Positions 47,113 to 58,928 are shown, counted from the stretch's first letter. The stretch is DNA of 64,000 nt from Vermamoeba vermiformis (GCA_045837725.1 JBEWZL010000253.1:186001-250000), one strand, 5' to 3'. Notes: generated by a model from the sequence alone, not told the origin. Made by a program: numbers and translations.

Positions 47113-47396
47113 GCGGCACTCGTGTGGTGCTATCAGCGATGTATTATAAACGAATATCTAATACCAGTATTTCGTTGGGTGCAAGGGGATTCAACCAATT
47201 ATTCACATGCGAAGTGTGGCAACAGATCACTGTTAACACTTGCAAAGTGTAGTACGCGAATGAATATCTCTGTGTGACCACATTATTCAGTCAACAAATG
47301 TCGCACGTGCAATGAGTTCCATATGAAACAAGTGAGTTGTAAATTGTATTGCGGGATTTCAGTGTTTGGAAAAAACTGTGATTTTATTAACTAAGA

Positions 47397-48731
47397 CTAA
47401 TCGTTTGTGATTAACATGGCAGCAGGCTGGGTATCTAGACCAAGATTGAGCGTTTGTTGGTAGACAAGTGCCGCAGTATCGATATTAAACCCAGCCAAAA
47501 TGAAATTGGAGTTATCAACCGAGAACCACAGCGAATAAACTGTCCTCGTTGTGCTGTCAAAAGTTAAAGACGGGTCTTTGCCTGCCCAAGTGAGTGGCTT
47601 CGTTGAGCTGATGACGGACTTGCACTTGCCATCCATGCCCAGTGCGCAAAATGCCGTAGAAGGTAACTGACGAAAGTGTCAAACATTTCAATAATGAAAT
47701 ATGGCTCACTTACCGGGATCGTCCCAGTAGAACAGAAAAGGTTGTCCATTGTTAGGATCAAAAAAGATTCGCGAGCGTGTGTTGATGTCTCCGCAGGATT
47801 TGACTTGCTGCTCATTGTAGGGATCCGAGAGAGACACCTAACAGACAGTTAATAAGAGTTTACAATAGCGCAATGGCGTTAGTACTCTGTGCAAATGCAT
47901 GTAATTAAATGTCGCATTGACGAGTTGATCGGTCACCCAGTAGAATAACTGATTGGCCACATCGAACCCGAAGTTAAGTGGTGCAGTGCCATCTTGAAGC
48001 GAGCTGAACGTTCTGATGACTGTTATAGACGTCAATATAGCATTACGAGAGTTAATAATTCGGAGATCCTACCCGTGACGTTCGGCGGCGAGTGGTCTCT
48101 CGGTCCTTCCACCGACAGAAGCTCGATGCCCTTGGGACCATAGCCTGCTACCACGGCCACTGCAATAGTACGATGATTAAGACAAATTATTCGCACAATA
48201 TAAGATTCAAATCAAATTAATAGCATCAAGCGTACCAATGAGGCGATCGTTCTTGTCATCGTATTGCATGCTGAAAATTAAATTAGCAAAAGTTTTCAGA
48301 CGCGAATTAAAATACTCACAAAAAAGCTCTTTTCTTTGGAAAGGTCCAAAAAGGTAGTGATACTTGGTTGACGATGTCTCCTCGATAAATTCTGCTGGAC
48401 CCACCGCTTCCGTAGAAAATATTATTTTCTTGGTCTAGCCCTGCCACATTGTATGTGGTAGCATAGCTATCGAAGGGGTGTTAATGATATTTCCGCTCAG
48501 CATAACAAACTTACTTAGCAATATATGGATCTGGGCCGAATTCAAATTCTGGAAATAGCCCAGAGGCAGAATTGTAGCTAATTAATTGCCATCCCACTTC
48601 CTTCAAATCTCCAGCAAATAGTTGGAAGTTTTGAGCGAAGGCCTGGAAAGAAGTTAGATTTAATTTTCCTTGTAGCCGAACTGTACCAGATGAGCGAAAG
48701 TCGCAATCACTAAAATTAAATAAAATTTCAT
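47397..48731 (-). CDS. Secreted protein of unknown function, possibly propeller-like
   Basis: The likely start is ATG 48729-48731, giving a signal peptide MKFYLILVIATFAHLV; an in-frame ATG at 48758 would extend it. About six exons. Blocks repeat loosely: PDPYIAKYATTYNVAGLDQE, NIFYGSGGSSRIYRGD, LSMQYDDKNDRLIALAVVAG, APLNFGFDVANQLFYWVTDQ and PSLTFDSTTRTVYSLWFSVD. The recurring pattern of a hydrophobic strand, Asp/Asn turn and aromatic residue resembles blades of a beta-propeller, but I recognise no family. The stop is TAG 47397-47399. Confidence 0.6.
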
Positions 48732-48974
48732 TGGCAATGCTACTTTGGTTGCGTACATGTGTGCGGGCTATTTGTACAAATAAACGGTTGCCGAAAAGTG
48801 CACCGATTTGTACAACCGGCGGGCGAAATTACCTCGGAAAGTTTTTCGTATAAATTTCTGTACTATTGGAATTTCATCCTAGGATGAGTACTTACGTAAT
48901 ATCCCTGCGAGTGTAGTTGCCTAAGACCGCCTTATCCGATTTTCGTGGTACCAATGCATAATAATATGACGCTG

Positions 48975-50284
48975 TTAATGAAACCACAAGTGATGTGCCC
49001 AGTCGTGTTTGAACGAGTTCTCTAATTCACTGAATTGATGCACCCTGCTGCTCGTCGCGTTGAATAGCAACAGCGCCAGTCTGAAAGTGCTCTGATCGGA
49101 CCAGCGATGCGTCACGAGTCCATTCATTGCCAAAATATAGTCTGCGTAGTGTTGATAGGCAGCAGATCTGAACCAGTTGACGCGACCCACTTGAAATGCA
49201 CCGTGGAATACGGAATTGTTGAGTGCGCGGCGCTCAGCGGGTGTAATGTGCAGACAATCTAGGTAGTGCAGAGTCTCTTGCAGGGCCACGCACTGCTGAG
49301 GGTCATTGCTCTCTGAGTAGACATTAATACTAGGAACGGACGTATAGCTGCATGACTTACGCGTAATGTAACCGTAGAGCAAGTTGTTGTCGTGCAGGTA
49401 TTGGATCGGATCTGGTTCAATTTCTTTGATCGGATACATGTCCGAGTCAATTGAAAGATAGTAGTCGAACTCTTTCATCAGCGGGTGGTCCCACAGGCCT
49501 AACAATAGAAAGTTGTTAGTTGGAAGGCCAGTTGACCTAGTGTTACCTTTGATGCGCCAGTAGTTCATGAACACGTAGTTCATTGAATGCAACGAGTATT
49601 GCTGCAAATTTGACATGCACCGCACGTAGGCGTCAGGGTCTACCACGTGATTGGCAAAGAACTCTTGTTTGACACGTGTCACATCACTGAACACGACGTT
49701 TTGTTCGACAGTCGCGCGATTCAGCCAGTCAATGTCACTGCGCGAGACAGTCTCGTCGTAGAACACTATGACCGAGTAGTCGTGGCGGTGATTATAATAG
49801 CGCCATATGTCCTGCAGGTGATAGTACAGCTCTTTCACATACGATCTAAACCACGGCGTGTTTTTTTCGTTGACGAGCAGATAGACAATCACTCCGCGAG
49901 GTTTCGAGTGCGCATTGGTCGATATGTTAGGTATAATAGCCTCGTATGGCGTTATTTTGCGCAGCTCGGTGCAGTTGGGTGGGACAATGACGGGGAGTTC
50001 GCGGATGTAGGCTAGATATCTCTGCCTTCGCACTTCTGATACCAAAGATTATTGCCACGATTTTTTTAGGTTTATTTTAAATTAAAGTGAAGATAAAAAA
50101 TAAAGATTTGAATTTTTTGGTGGATCTGACGCTGCCAAACGCACCTGCCAAGGGAAAAAATTTTAAAAAGTCAATTACCTCGATATTCTATTAATTTGGG
50201 GAAGCTGACAATCCACAGTATTGTGGCAACTACACAAAAGCCTAATATTCCGTGCAGCACTCTTCTGCTGCGTGCAATCGCCAT
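48975..50284 (-). CDS. GT15-like (KRE2/MNT1-type) mannosyltransferase, type II Golgi membrane protein
   Basis: Exon one starts near ATG 50282-50284: MAIARSRRVLHGILGFCVVA forms a short cytosolic tail and signal anchor. It joins in frame to VRRQRYLAYIRELPVIVPPN. GT15-like features: RGVIVYLLVNEKNTPWFRSY; the donor-binding YYLSIDSDMYPIKEIEPDPI; HGAFQVGRVNWFRSAAYQHY; and HRWSDQSTFRLALLLF, which matches the family RWGDAPVHSIA block. Yeast members add alpha-1,2-mannose in the Golgi. The family is best known from fungi. TGACACGTGTCA is in coding sequence at 49670-49681 (TRVK). An ATG further upstream cannot be ruled out. Confidence 0.82.
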
Positions 50285-50455
50285 TCCTTTGCGAGTTAGC
50301 ACAACTATGATATTACGCTTAATACGCGACTGGGTCCTGATTGTGTTGCTCAAAAACGACTTAGAACAACGTTGCAAAAATAATGAGGCATTAGCGTGCT
50401 ATCCGCCCAGCTGCACAACAATTAGTTAAACATATGTTATTTTTATTAACTTGAA
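50285..50455. promoter_or_regulatory. Probable bidirectional promoter of the GT15-like and F-box/LRR genes
   Basis: 171 bases separate the chosen opposite start codons. Short AT-rich patches but no obvious TATA box. If the GT15-like gene starts at an upstream codon, this gap shrinks. Confidence 0.4.
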
Positions 50456-53400
50456 ATGGACGTAAACAATAAAAAGCGTAAAGGAGAGGATCTGGAGCAC
50501 GATCACCAAAAGAAGCAGCGAGTTAGTGAGAATACTAACGACTTTAATTGTAAGGCTAATTTTAAAAATCTACTAAATTCATTGTCTTATTTACAGCAAT
50601 TTTGAATGATAAATTATAGATCTGGAGTCGTTACCGCTTGAGATTCTTCTTGAGCTAGCAAAGGAAGTTGGCTCTTACTCGGTCGTACTCTTGTCCTTGA
50701 CGTGCAAACATTTCTACGACTCATTCTCTACCGACAACAAGTTCTGGTTCTCGTTGTTTTGCAATGAGCGCCTTGTCAACCGCACTGCTGTAGATCTCGA
50801 CAACTCCTCGCTGCGAGAGGGTAATTGAATTTAGCTCATGGTCATTCTTTTGTTGATAATATTGTAGACTTGGAGGATTTGGAGGATGAAGACTATGTCT
50901 TTGACAGATACGACGATGAATTGACTACTGACACGGCTCAAATACAACGCGAATTAATTTCAGACGATTATCGCCCAAAATATCTCAAAGGCAATGAGTT
51001 AATAGCTCAGGGACAGGAAGACAAGCCAATCAAATACGACGAGCAAATCAACTACAAAGAGTTGGCGGTCGATGAGTGGCTGAAGAGACAGCACTTTGAG
51101 CTCTGGAACGACACTGCTTGTGCCTCACTGTACCAATCAACTTGCAATTGTCGTGCTGAAGAGACAGACCTCGTGTTGTACGACGACAATGGCAATGAGC
51201 TGTCAGTAGACTATTCGGACAATGAATTGGTAGTACTAGACGGACCAGCTGATAGCACCGTGGAATCACTGTCGGACGACGAGTCAGACGAGGATTCAGA
51301 CCAGGAGATGAGTGCTGTGAGCTGTGACAGTGACGCGAGTGAGGCTGATGAAGAGGTTGAGCCTGTGATGTTGACTGCAGAGCTGAGGGACAAAATTATC
51401 GCGTAAGATAACGGTGATTATTGTTGTATCACATGATCTTGGTAATTGACACGGTACGAATAGGAGCGTAGCGGACAGTCCTCAGTTGAAGATATTCGTG
51501 CAAGTGCTCGATGCCGCAGTGCTCGGGCACATTCCTCCGTCGACGTGCCCTGACACGGAAAGACTCGCCGTAAGCAGAGTATATATATCTCTGTAACTTG
51601 GCTTTACTGATGCCTTCCCTAGATAACTAAATTGTATCATAAAGTGGTGCACTTGGGCAATGTCGTCGAGGAAGTGATCGCTCAAATATCACGCGCTGTT
51701 AATTTGGACGCACAAGCGTGTCACATGATGCTGTTTTGTGCCTTACAAAAGCTCTGCCTCACCGACTTGCTGTATTTGGATCAGGCGGTGAAAGCACGAT
51801 TTCCGTATTTTGCAAATGTTTTCTCAGGTCAGTAACAAGGCTAAGGTCGTTGTAACTAACTACTGACACCAACAACAGTGCATAATATTGAGCGCAGCGT
51901 GCCGGCGTCGTGGCATGATTTGGTGGCTTGCAATGAACCACATTGGGCATTCAGCTTTCACGCATCTATGGCCTCGAATGACGAGTTAGATTCGATGCCT
52001 GATTGGTTGTCGCGTGAGAGCTAGCTAACCAATCATATCGACCCCAAACTGACTGCTTCAGTGCGGCACTCCATTCATCGCCTCATGCGTTGCTGGGTAT
52101 TAAATGCTACTCCAAGTGCTACCGGTCAGTATTCACCGTCGATTGTGAGCCTCTAACTCTTTCGCCAGAGCACGCCATCAGTGAACTAGTTGAATTTGTT
52201 CGAAGTACTCTACAGAGTATTATTGAGCTGAAAGGCGCGTCAGATGCGCAATCAATTGAAGTTAGCGAGATTGACGTGTTGAAAGCAGTGTGCAGACATC
52301 CCAAAACGGCAGACTTTGTCCAACCTCACACCATGTACTTGACGAGCAAACTGATGCAAGAGAGCATGGTGCAGTTGCGGTCTGACAGCGAGTGTTCGTA
52401 CGCGAGCAGTTATTCCGATGCAAGTGAAGAGGAGGAGGATTTAAATCAGTTCGTGGAAGAGAATAAAACGAACATACTGCACGGCGGGCAATCACTGGCA
52501 CTGGCCAACAACGAAAACAAAGACGAGGACAGCATTGAAGAGGACTTGAATAATTACCAAGACCTAACCGAGCAAATCAAGGTAATTGAGCTGCGTGTGC
52601 ACGCGCGAGTATTAACTAGTGTCACAGCGCAGCGTTCAGGGCGTGGAAGATGACACGAGCCCATTGTTGATGCGCACAGCAGTCGTGTACGGCCAAACTG
52701 ACTTGACCGCGGAACAACTCAATGACCTCAGTGACGAGGCATTCAGCGACAGCGACGAGCAAGTCGAGGAACAATTGATTGCGTGGTACGTCTGCACAGT
52801 GCTGCATTTGAAGTAAATTAATCGACGAACCAGGCTGGCCGTTGACGATGACATTTACAACCCTGATTATGTGGAGAAAATGATTCACACCCTCAAACAA
52901 GACGCTGCGTACTATGCAGGCAATGGCGAGGCAGGTGATCGAGCAGAGGATGAGATGGGTGCAATCGACAGCAAGGTGCCAGATGATTTGCCTGAGTTGC
53001 GACAAGACTTGTCAGAGGCCCATCGCGCTAAAATACTCGACGTGCGACGTAAGATTGTTTTGCAGAAAAGGAGTCGTTGTTCTAACTTCTTTATTTGCAG
53101 GAGAGACCAATCGGCTGTTAAAAGCAGAAATTATGCGCGAACACAGCGAATTTTTGATGAAAAAGGTGGGATTATTCATTGTTCTTCGAACTAGTGACTG
53201 ATTTCCTTGCCAGTACGATCGACTTTATGACAACTACATCGAGCACGGTGGCGTGCTAGATCCATTGCAAAGCAAGTCGTTGGAGATTAAATTCTTTTCA
53301 GATAACGACAAGAACATCAAGCGCGCTGTCAATGAAGCAATCGAACTGATCGGTGAGTCGAGAACGAGTTCAGTTTTGATAGCTAATATTGACAGCACTG

Positions 53401-54125
53401 ACAGGCAAAATTGAATCTTTGAAAACAATTAAAATTTACGACCACCACGACGCAAAGAATATTGAAGACGTGCCCGATGCTGTTCTCAACGAGCAATCTA
53501 CGCCCATCCAATCACTATTCGACGCTATTCAGAATAGCGCTAGCATCGATACGATCAAGCTTTACAGCTGTCATTTTCTAGACCTAGTGCCGCTGATTAA
53601 GTTGCTGTCGTGCAAGAAATTGGAAAGATTTCACTTCGTTTTTACCGATTCGTAAGTCACATCTGGCCCCAATCTTCTGGCTCTAACCTGCAATATGATT
53701 AGCTTTGAATTAGCCCCAGTCCAGCTCGCACCATTCTTGGACGAATTGAGCAAACATTCGTCGTTAAAAGAGTTGGCAATCGACTATCCAGTGGTCCGCA
53801 GAGCTAACTTTCACATCCAAGAGGCACTGCTATCACTGCTGCCTTCACTTCAAGTTCTCAAATTGGTGTTGCCTTTCGGTTCAGCCGATCGTAAGTACCG
53901 TGCTGTACAATTAAGCATTGATTAACTTGCTCATGCTCAGAGGCAACTCTCGAGCATTTAGAGACTCTGATGCCGAAGTGCAATTCATTGCAGAGAGTGG
54001 TACTGTGCTTCAATCGCTTTGACCTCTTTAAACAACCGACCGAATACTTCACACAAATGTGCCACAATATCACCGAGGCTGCGAAACCTGCTGCGGTGCT
54101 CTTCACGATCAGTCTGAATTGTTGA
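50456..54125 (+). CDS. Large F-box protein with acidic linkers and an LRR-like C-terminus
   Basis: Starts MDVNNKKRKGEDLEHDHQKK (basic). Exon two carries the F-box: YLESLPLEILLELAKEVGSY, then SVVLLSLTCKHFYDSFSTDN. Long acidic stretches follow (SLSDDESDEDSDQEMSAVSC; YSDASEEEEDLNQFVEE; LSDEAFSDSDEQVEE). The C-terminus has leucine-rich-repeat-like units: IDTIKLYSCHFLDLVPLIKL, LERFHFVFTDS, SLKELAIDYPVV, LLPSLQVLKLVLPFG and LEHLETLMPKCNSLQRVVLC. About twelve exons; the stop is at 54123-54125. The join near 52016-52070 does not keep the downstream frame with the obvious splice sites, so that exon boundary is uncertain or has an indel. Probably an SCF ubiquitin-ligase adaptor. Confidence 0.72.
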
Positions 54126-54199
54126 GGACAATAAAGGACTCCATCATTGTGATAAAATACTGGGAGCGTTTATCAATTAACTGTTACACAGTCTGGCAT

Positions 54200-55760
54200 C
54201 TAAACGGTGACGTAAGTGGACTCGTGAGCAATACCGCAAGTGTCATCGCCCATAGCCAAGAGGATGTAACCTTGAATACCCCAGTCGGTGTTCCAAGAGT
54301 TGCGCACGATCCAGTAGGGAGTAGGGGCAGTGGTGTCGTAACCAACCAATTGCACGCAGTGGTCGAGGAAGTTGATCCAAGCGCACTCTTCCCAGTCCAT
54401 AACTCCGCTTTGGTAGTCTTGCCAGTTAGCAGCATCGACGCACACACTACACGGAGAGTTAGAACTCGGTACGATCGCACAAAATAGGGTACAATTACCT
54501 CAAAGGACCCTTGGTGACGAGGTTGGCTCTCAATTCGGACTCGCTGTACCAAGTCGTGGACTGTGAGGTCATTAGTCCAAGCACTTCGGAAAGTATATAT
54601 CGACAATCACTTACGTAAGCCCAGCTCTTGATCTTAGCGGCAATGCCAGACTTGTTGAAGGCGCACACACCGTCTTCACCAGTGTAGGGGTAGTACGCAG
54701 CGGATTCGAGACCACCAGCGCTGATGACTGAAGAGACAGTCAGTCAGGTTGCACACAAGTACTCATTGACTGTAGTACGTACCGTAGTCGTAGGCAGTAG
54801 GAGGCTCACCACCTTCACAACCACCGTCAGAACCGTCGCAATCGACGATTTGTTGAGGAGCGAGGTTCAACTTGTCAGCGGTAGACTTGCCAGCCAAGAT
54901 CCAAGCTGACTCGATGGTTTCGGTGGCACTGAAGGCCCAGCAACTGCGCACATTGATTCGTTAGTGCCAGCCCAATTGATGTAGCCAATAATATCTTAAG
55001 ACAAGTTACCTGCCGCATTGACCTTGATCCTTGACGGGAGTAACAGCACCACGGCTTCTCCTATGTAAAGTATAAGTTTCCACACTTAACAAAGGCCGTA
55101 AAATATTGCTGTGTTAACGGTAAATTACCAATCGAGCTTCTTAGGCTCAGCAGCAGCCAAGAGCTCAGCCTTGTTGGCCTTGATGGGGCTAGGAGTAGCA
55201 GGGATCTTGTTCTTCATCAAATAAAGTTCTCTGAACTCTTCAGGAGTGAGATCTGGTTGACACGTTAGTTTTACAGTCGATCTAGCAGCGAAGTCTTTGT
55301 TGATTCCGAGTTACGGATAACGATGGATTACCTGAGAACTTAGTAACGCCGTACTTGGCACCATTAGGGAATCGTCTGGTTCTTTCTTCAACGCGTTGAA
55401 GAGAAGCCTAAAAATAACAGTGTCAATAATTTGGATTTTAGAATCGTCAGTTAGTAAATATTTATGTGATTTATTTGTAAATAATAACAGCTATATATTT
55501 AATTTTATTGTTACATACCTTGAAGTTGTTAAATCTGAGTTGAGCTTCTTCAGCGGTTTTGTAGTTCTTGTTGTAGGCCTTAGTGAACAATTGGAACTCG
55601 TCTAAATAATTAATATGACATTAGTTTTATCGATAAACTCGCGTAATTGCAGTATCCACTTACTGAAAAGTTCGCTTTCAGATCGACCAGAGAATTGAGC
55701 GCTGGCCAAGCAGAGAACGGAGAGGGCGGCCAATAAGCCAATGACAACGGTGAACTTCAT
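54200..55760 (-). CDS. Secreted/lysosomal papain-like cysteine protease (cathepsin L-type, C1A)
   Basis: Start ATG 55758-55760 with signal peptide MKFTVVIGLLAALSVLCLAS. The I29 pro-region is partly ERFNIN-like (FQLFTKAYNKNYKTAEEAQL, then RFNNFKAS). The mature enzyme follows: KKLDWRSRGAVTPVKDQGQC, then GSCWAFSATETIESAW with the catalytic Cys; CDGSDGGCEGGEPPTAYDYV; catalytic His in FLDHCVQLVGYD; and Asn in YWIVRNSWNTDWGIQGY. About eight exons, stop TAG 54200-54202. All catalytic residues are intact and length is normal (near 330). It fits a phagosomal or extracellular digestive role. Confidence 0.94.
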
Positions 55761-56157
55761 CGTTAAGTGTGTATTACTAACGCGAAGAAAGAATCAAATC
55801 AACAAAAAAGATTATTTTGTTTTTGACACTTCGTTTGACACTTGGACAGGACCAGCATGATTATCAAGCCCGAATTAATATTTAAATACGCAACTAAGTA
55901 CATTTCTAATCAAGTCTTGTTTAATTGCAGCAACGTGATTCAAAACGCGATCCCACGAACATCTTTTTGTAGTTAATAGTGATGCTCGAGGCCTTGATAT
56001 CGAGGTCACAATATCAGCAAAATATGTCGTAGAAATTGGCAGAAATGTTGTAAAAATTTCTTAATTATTGAGCGAAAGACTTTTAAGCCGAGCGTCGTGC
56101 CCTTCTAACCAGTTACATCTCTAATCTAACCATACTAGCACTTCAAATCAAACTTTC

Positions 56158-56650
56158 ATGTCCGCCTCTAAAGAAGCACCAACGCAAAACACTGAAACTC
56201 CGTACTCGGATACTGCAAAGGTCGAGTTGATCGAACCCACGAAGGATAAACCTACTAAGACGAAAGAGTTCAAGACTTCGACGTAAGCTCCTGATTGTTT
56301 GTTATTGTTGTTTGGGACTCTCGCTCGAATATTGACTCATAAAATTTGTAGCGACTTGCCTAGCAAGCCTAGCGATCAAATATACGGTGGAGCGCTAGAA
56401 AATGACCCCAGTAAGTATTTTCATTCGAGTGCAACGTAGTTTCTCGCAATTTTGAGATTTGCCACTGATTTACTTTTCGTTTCCAAATATAGATATGCCG
56501 GCTACAGATCAATCAGCTTTCCCTGTCCCAACAACGAGCTACGAAGAAGTGCGACACCCTGAAGGTGAGGTAGAAGGCGTGCCGAAACTATTCAAAGGTC
56601 AAGCTTTGGACCAAGGCAGGGGTGAGGCCAAGAAGCAAAGTCAATCGTAA
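56158..56650 (+). CDS. Small hydrophilic protein of unknown function
   Basis: Three short exons: MSASKEAPTQNTETPYSDTA and TKDKPTKTKEFKTST; DLPSKPSDQIYGGALENDP; and MPATDQSAFPVPTTSYEEVR, ending FKGQALDQGRGEAKKQSQS. Total near 113 residues, rich in Lys, Glu, Pro and Thr, and probably disordered. Start ATG 56158; stop TAA 56648-56650, followed by AATAAA near 56681. No homologue recognised. The clean intron-exon structure and the poly(A) signal are the main reasons to call it. Confidence 0.6.
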
Positions 56651-56850
56651 AGAAGTTTCTCCGCCTTCTATTGTATCACGAATAAAGTGGTGACTTTGTT
56701 GTAGAATTATTATTTATCTTCATATTACAAATACATTAATAGAAGTGCCACACGATAGTTTGTGGTTTTGGTGTGTGTGTTTTTTTTGTGGGTTTTAAAA
56801 TTTTTTTTTTTGGTTTTTTGGTTTTCCGGCTCACCAGAAACTACGCGAGA

Positions 56851-57863
56851 TTAGTAGTCTGTTTGTTTCGACATGACAGTCAACTTACATTCGTATTGCG
56901 CACGAATAGCAAACATTCCGTCAGGCGACAATACCATGTGCACAGCACCCTCTTCGTTGAACTCGAAGAGTTTAGTGCGCAAGGACTCGCCCGAAATAGT
57001 GCACAGCTCGTACAACGTAGGTCTAATGAGCACGAGATCATTGGATGCTGCACAATATCGTTATGAGCACGCGATGAATGTAAAACAAATTTGACACGTA
57101 CCAGCCCACGCAATGTCGTGCAATTGACCGCTGAGATTATTGCGCGTGAATGAGCCAATCAGCGACGGCGTGTAGTGCTCATCGAAGGCGTACACGACCA
57201 CTTTGTCACTGCCCTCAGGAGTGTGCAGTACAAATGCAATTTGACCGAGGCCTAGTGCGATCATTAGTACGGTAGAAATGATGCAACAATGAGTGACTTA
57301 CTTGAACTCGCAACGTGCGTCACGTCCAAATCAAAGTCCACAGCGCACAACTTGCGTCCTGTTTCGGTGCAGGTGATGGTGCATCGTCGATAATTGCGAC
57401 TAATACGCGCTAGTTTGTGATCGTCCCATTTCAACAGTTGGACTGGCGTGCGTAACACAGCACGTTCTCGGCCCCAGCGGGGTGGCGGTATTGGTTCGTC
57501 AGCAGGCTGCAGAGACATTATTTTGACGCGGTAACCAAATGCTTCTTCGACCTGCGCTGCTCGTTTGATTGCCCGCACGGATTTGGCTCTGTTCGTCGAT
57601 TGCAGTAAATCGTCGAATCCAACAGGGAATATTCTCTTGACGTAGGATTGCAAGCGAGAGTCGACTATGGACTTCAGTTTTGAACAAGTAGTCGCGAGTA
57701 TCAATAAACCTCGAGCACCAACGAAGTTCAACAGATGGAGAAGTGGATCGTCCGGCAAATCTGTCAATGGCGGCTCACTCTGTATACTGGCGCCATTTTT
57801 TTGTTTTTTGTTAGCTTCGAGATCAAGATCGAGATCGGCGCTTGCTTTTCTTTTCTTGTCCAT
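56851..57863 (-). CDS. F-box protein of unknown target
   Basis: Starts at ATG 57861-57863: MDKKRKASADLDLDLEANKK (basic, nuclear-like). The F-box follows: LTDLPDDPLLHLLNFVGARG, then LLILATTCSKLKSIVDSRLQ. Downstream, QLLKWDDHKLARISRNYRRC, TITCTETGRKLCAVDFDLD, GQIAFVLHTPEGSDKVVVYA, then TKLFEFNEEGAVHMVLSPDG and MFAIRAQYECKLTVMSKQ have the rhythm of WD40-like beta strands, though no WD dipeptides are seen. Three exons; the stop is at 56851. Probably an SCF substrate receptor. It is the third F-box gene in this half of the window. Confidence 0.75.
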
Positions 57864-58144
57864 GGCGAATTTCTTCGTGCTTATTTAATAATTACGGCTA
57901 AATTAACGGCGCTTGCGCAGATAGATATTTATGCTGCAAAGCACGTGTCAATCCTATTTTCACGATTTTATTCCTCGAAGGCCGCTAAAATTTACTAAGA
58001 GTTAATGATTAAAGCCAGGCTCATCTTCTTATTTTAAATGGACCATTTAATTACGTAAGGTTCTAAAGTAGGCTTGTTGTGCTGATGCGCTATTCGTTGG
58101 AAATAAAAATCTTGTTTCGTTCGTAAGAGAAAAAGATCACCACG

Positions 58145-58928
58145 ATGAAACACCTGACCTCGTTCGTAGTATTACAAACAATTGTGATATTTTATTTTGC
58201 AATTACAGCTCACTCCGAGGCACTACCTGACGGATTTGTTCATCTGTCTGCGAGTTAATCCGACGATAATTCAAGAAATGCGCTATTATTCAGAGCACAA
58301 TTTTGTAGGTCATAAAATTAATGGCTACGCAGCGCCTGAATGCATATTGACAGTTTCAGCAGCGAAGAATCTTAGCTTCGTGCAACAAGAGCTTCTTTCA
58401 TTAGATCCACCCCTTAGTATTAAAGTATATGACTGTTATAGACCTCAGCGTGCAGTTGATGAATTTTACAGCTGGTCGCTCGATCCACAGCTCACGCAGA
58501 TGCAGCTCGAATTTTATCCAGGCCTGAACAAGAGCACACTATTCGACCTCGGCTATATCGCACGCAAATCAGGACACAGTCGCGGCTCCACCATCGATTT
58601 GACCCTCGTGCCTTACCCTCCACCAGCACAGCCCGCCTACAAACCTGGCATGACACTCACGCCCTGCACCGCACCCTACGGGGTCCGATTTGACGACAAC
58701 AGCATTGACATGGGCACTGGCTTCGACTGTTTCAACGAGTTAGCGCACACCAGCAATCCGAATGTGCACGGCGTACAGCTTGAAAATCGTTTGCTGCTGA
58801 AGCGCATCATGAACAAACACTTCTTCAACAATTATGCGCTGGAGTGGTGGCACTACACATTGATCGACGAGCCATTTCCCGACACTTATTTTGACTTTGA
58901 AATCACGTCAGTTTTATTCGCTTATTAA
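58145..58928 (+). CDS. VanX-like D-Ala-D-Ala dipeptidase (peptidase M15D), secreted
   Basis: Starts MKHLTSFVVLQTIVIFYFAI, a signal peptide, so it acts outside the cell or in a digestive vacuole. VanX landmarks: FVHLSA..NPTIIQEMRYYS, then EHNFVGHKINGYAAPECILT; the arginine loop VYDCYRPQRAVDEFY; zinc ligands His and Asp in SGHSRGSTIDLTLV; and ALEWWHYTLIDEPFPDTYFD with the catalytic Glu and third zinc His. Between the signal-peptide part and the rest the frame changes near 58250 at a TT pair, with no intron; removing one T restores NPT after SAS, so an indel is likely. The substrate would be bacterial peptidoglycan dipeptide. Probably of bacterial origin. Confidence 0.85.

Larger units (their letters stand above)
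133..49681. repeat. Dispersed 12-base palindrome TGACA-NN-TGTCA
   Basis: Exact TGACACGTGTCA at 7592, 11120, 11452, 15778, 16097, 16502, 19316, 22875, 23748, 39619, 44063 and 49670. TGACAGGTGTCA (or its complement) at 4221, 4290, 4350, 6984, 14629, 19636, 19876, 31307 and 46647. TGACAGCTGTCA at 13539 and 23005. TGACACATGTCA at 6953; TGACACGCGTCA at 133. Roughly half are in introns and the rest in exons or just after a stop codon. Single-mismatch forms are common too. A given 12-mer is expected about 0.004 times in 64 kb. Confidence 0.95.

Noticed and set aside
133-49681. Explaining the palindromes as plain bHLH E-boxes (CACGTG)
   Set aside because: CACGTG is also enriched, but the constant part of the family is TGACA/TGTCA with a variable centre, including GG, GC and AT, so an E-box alone does not account for it.
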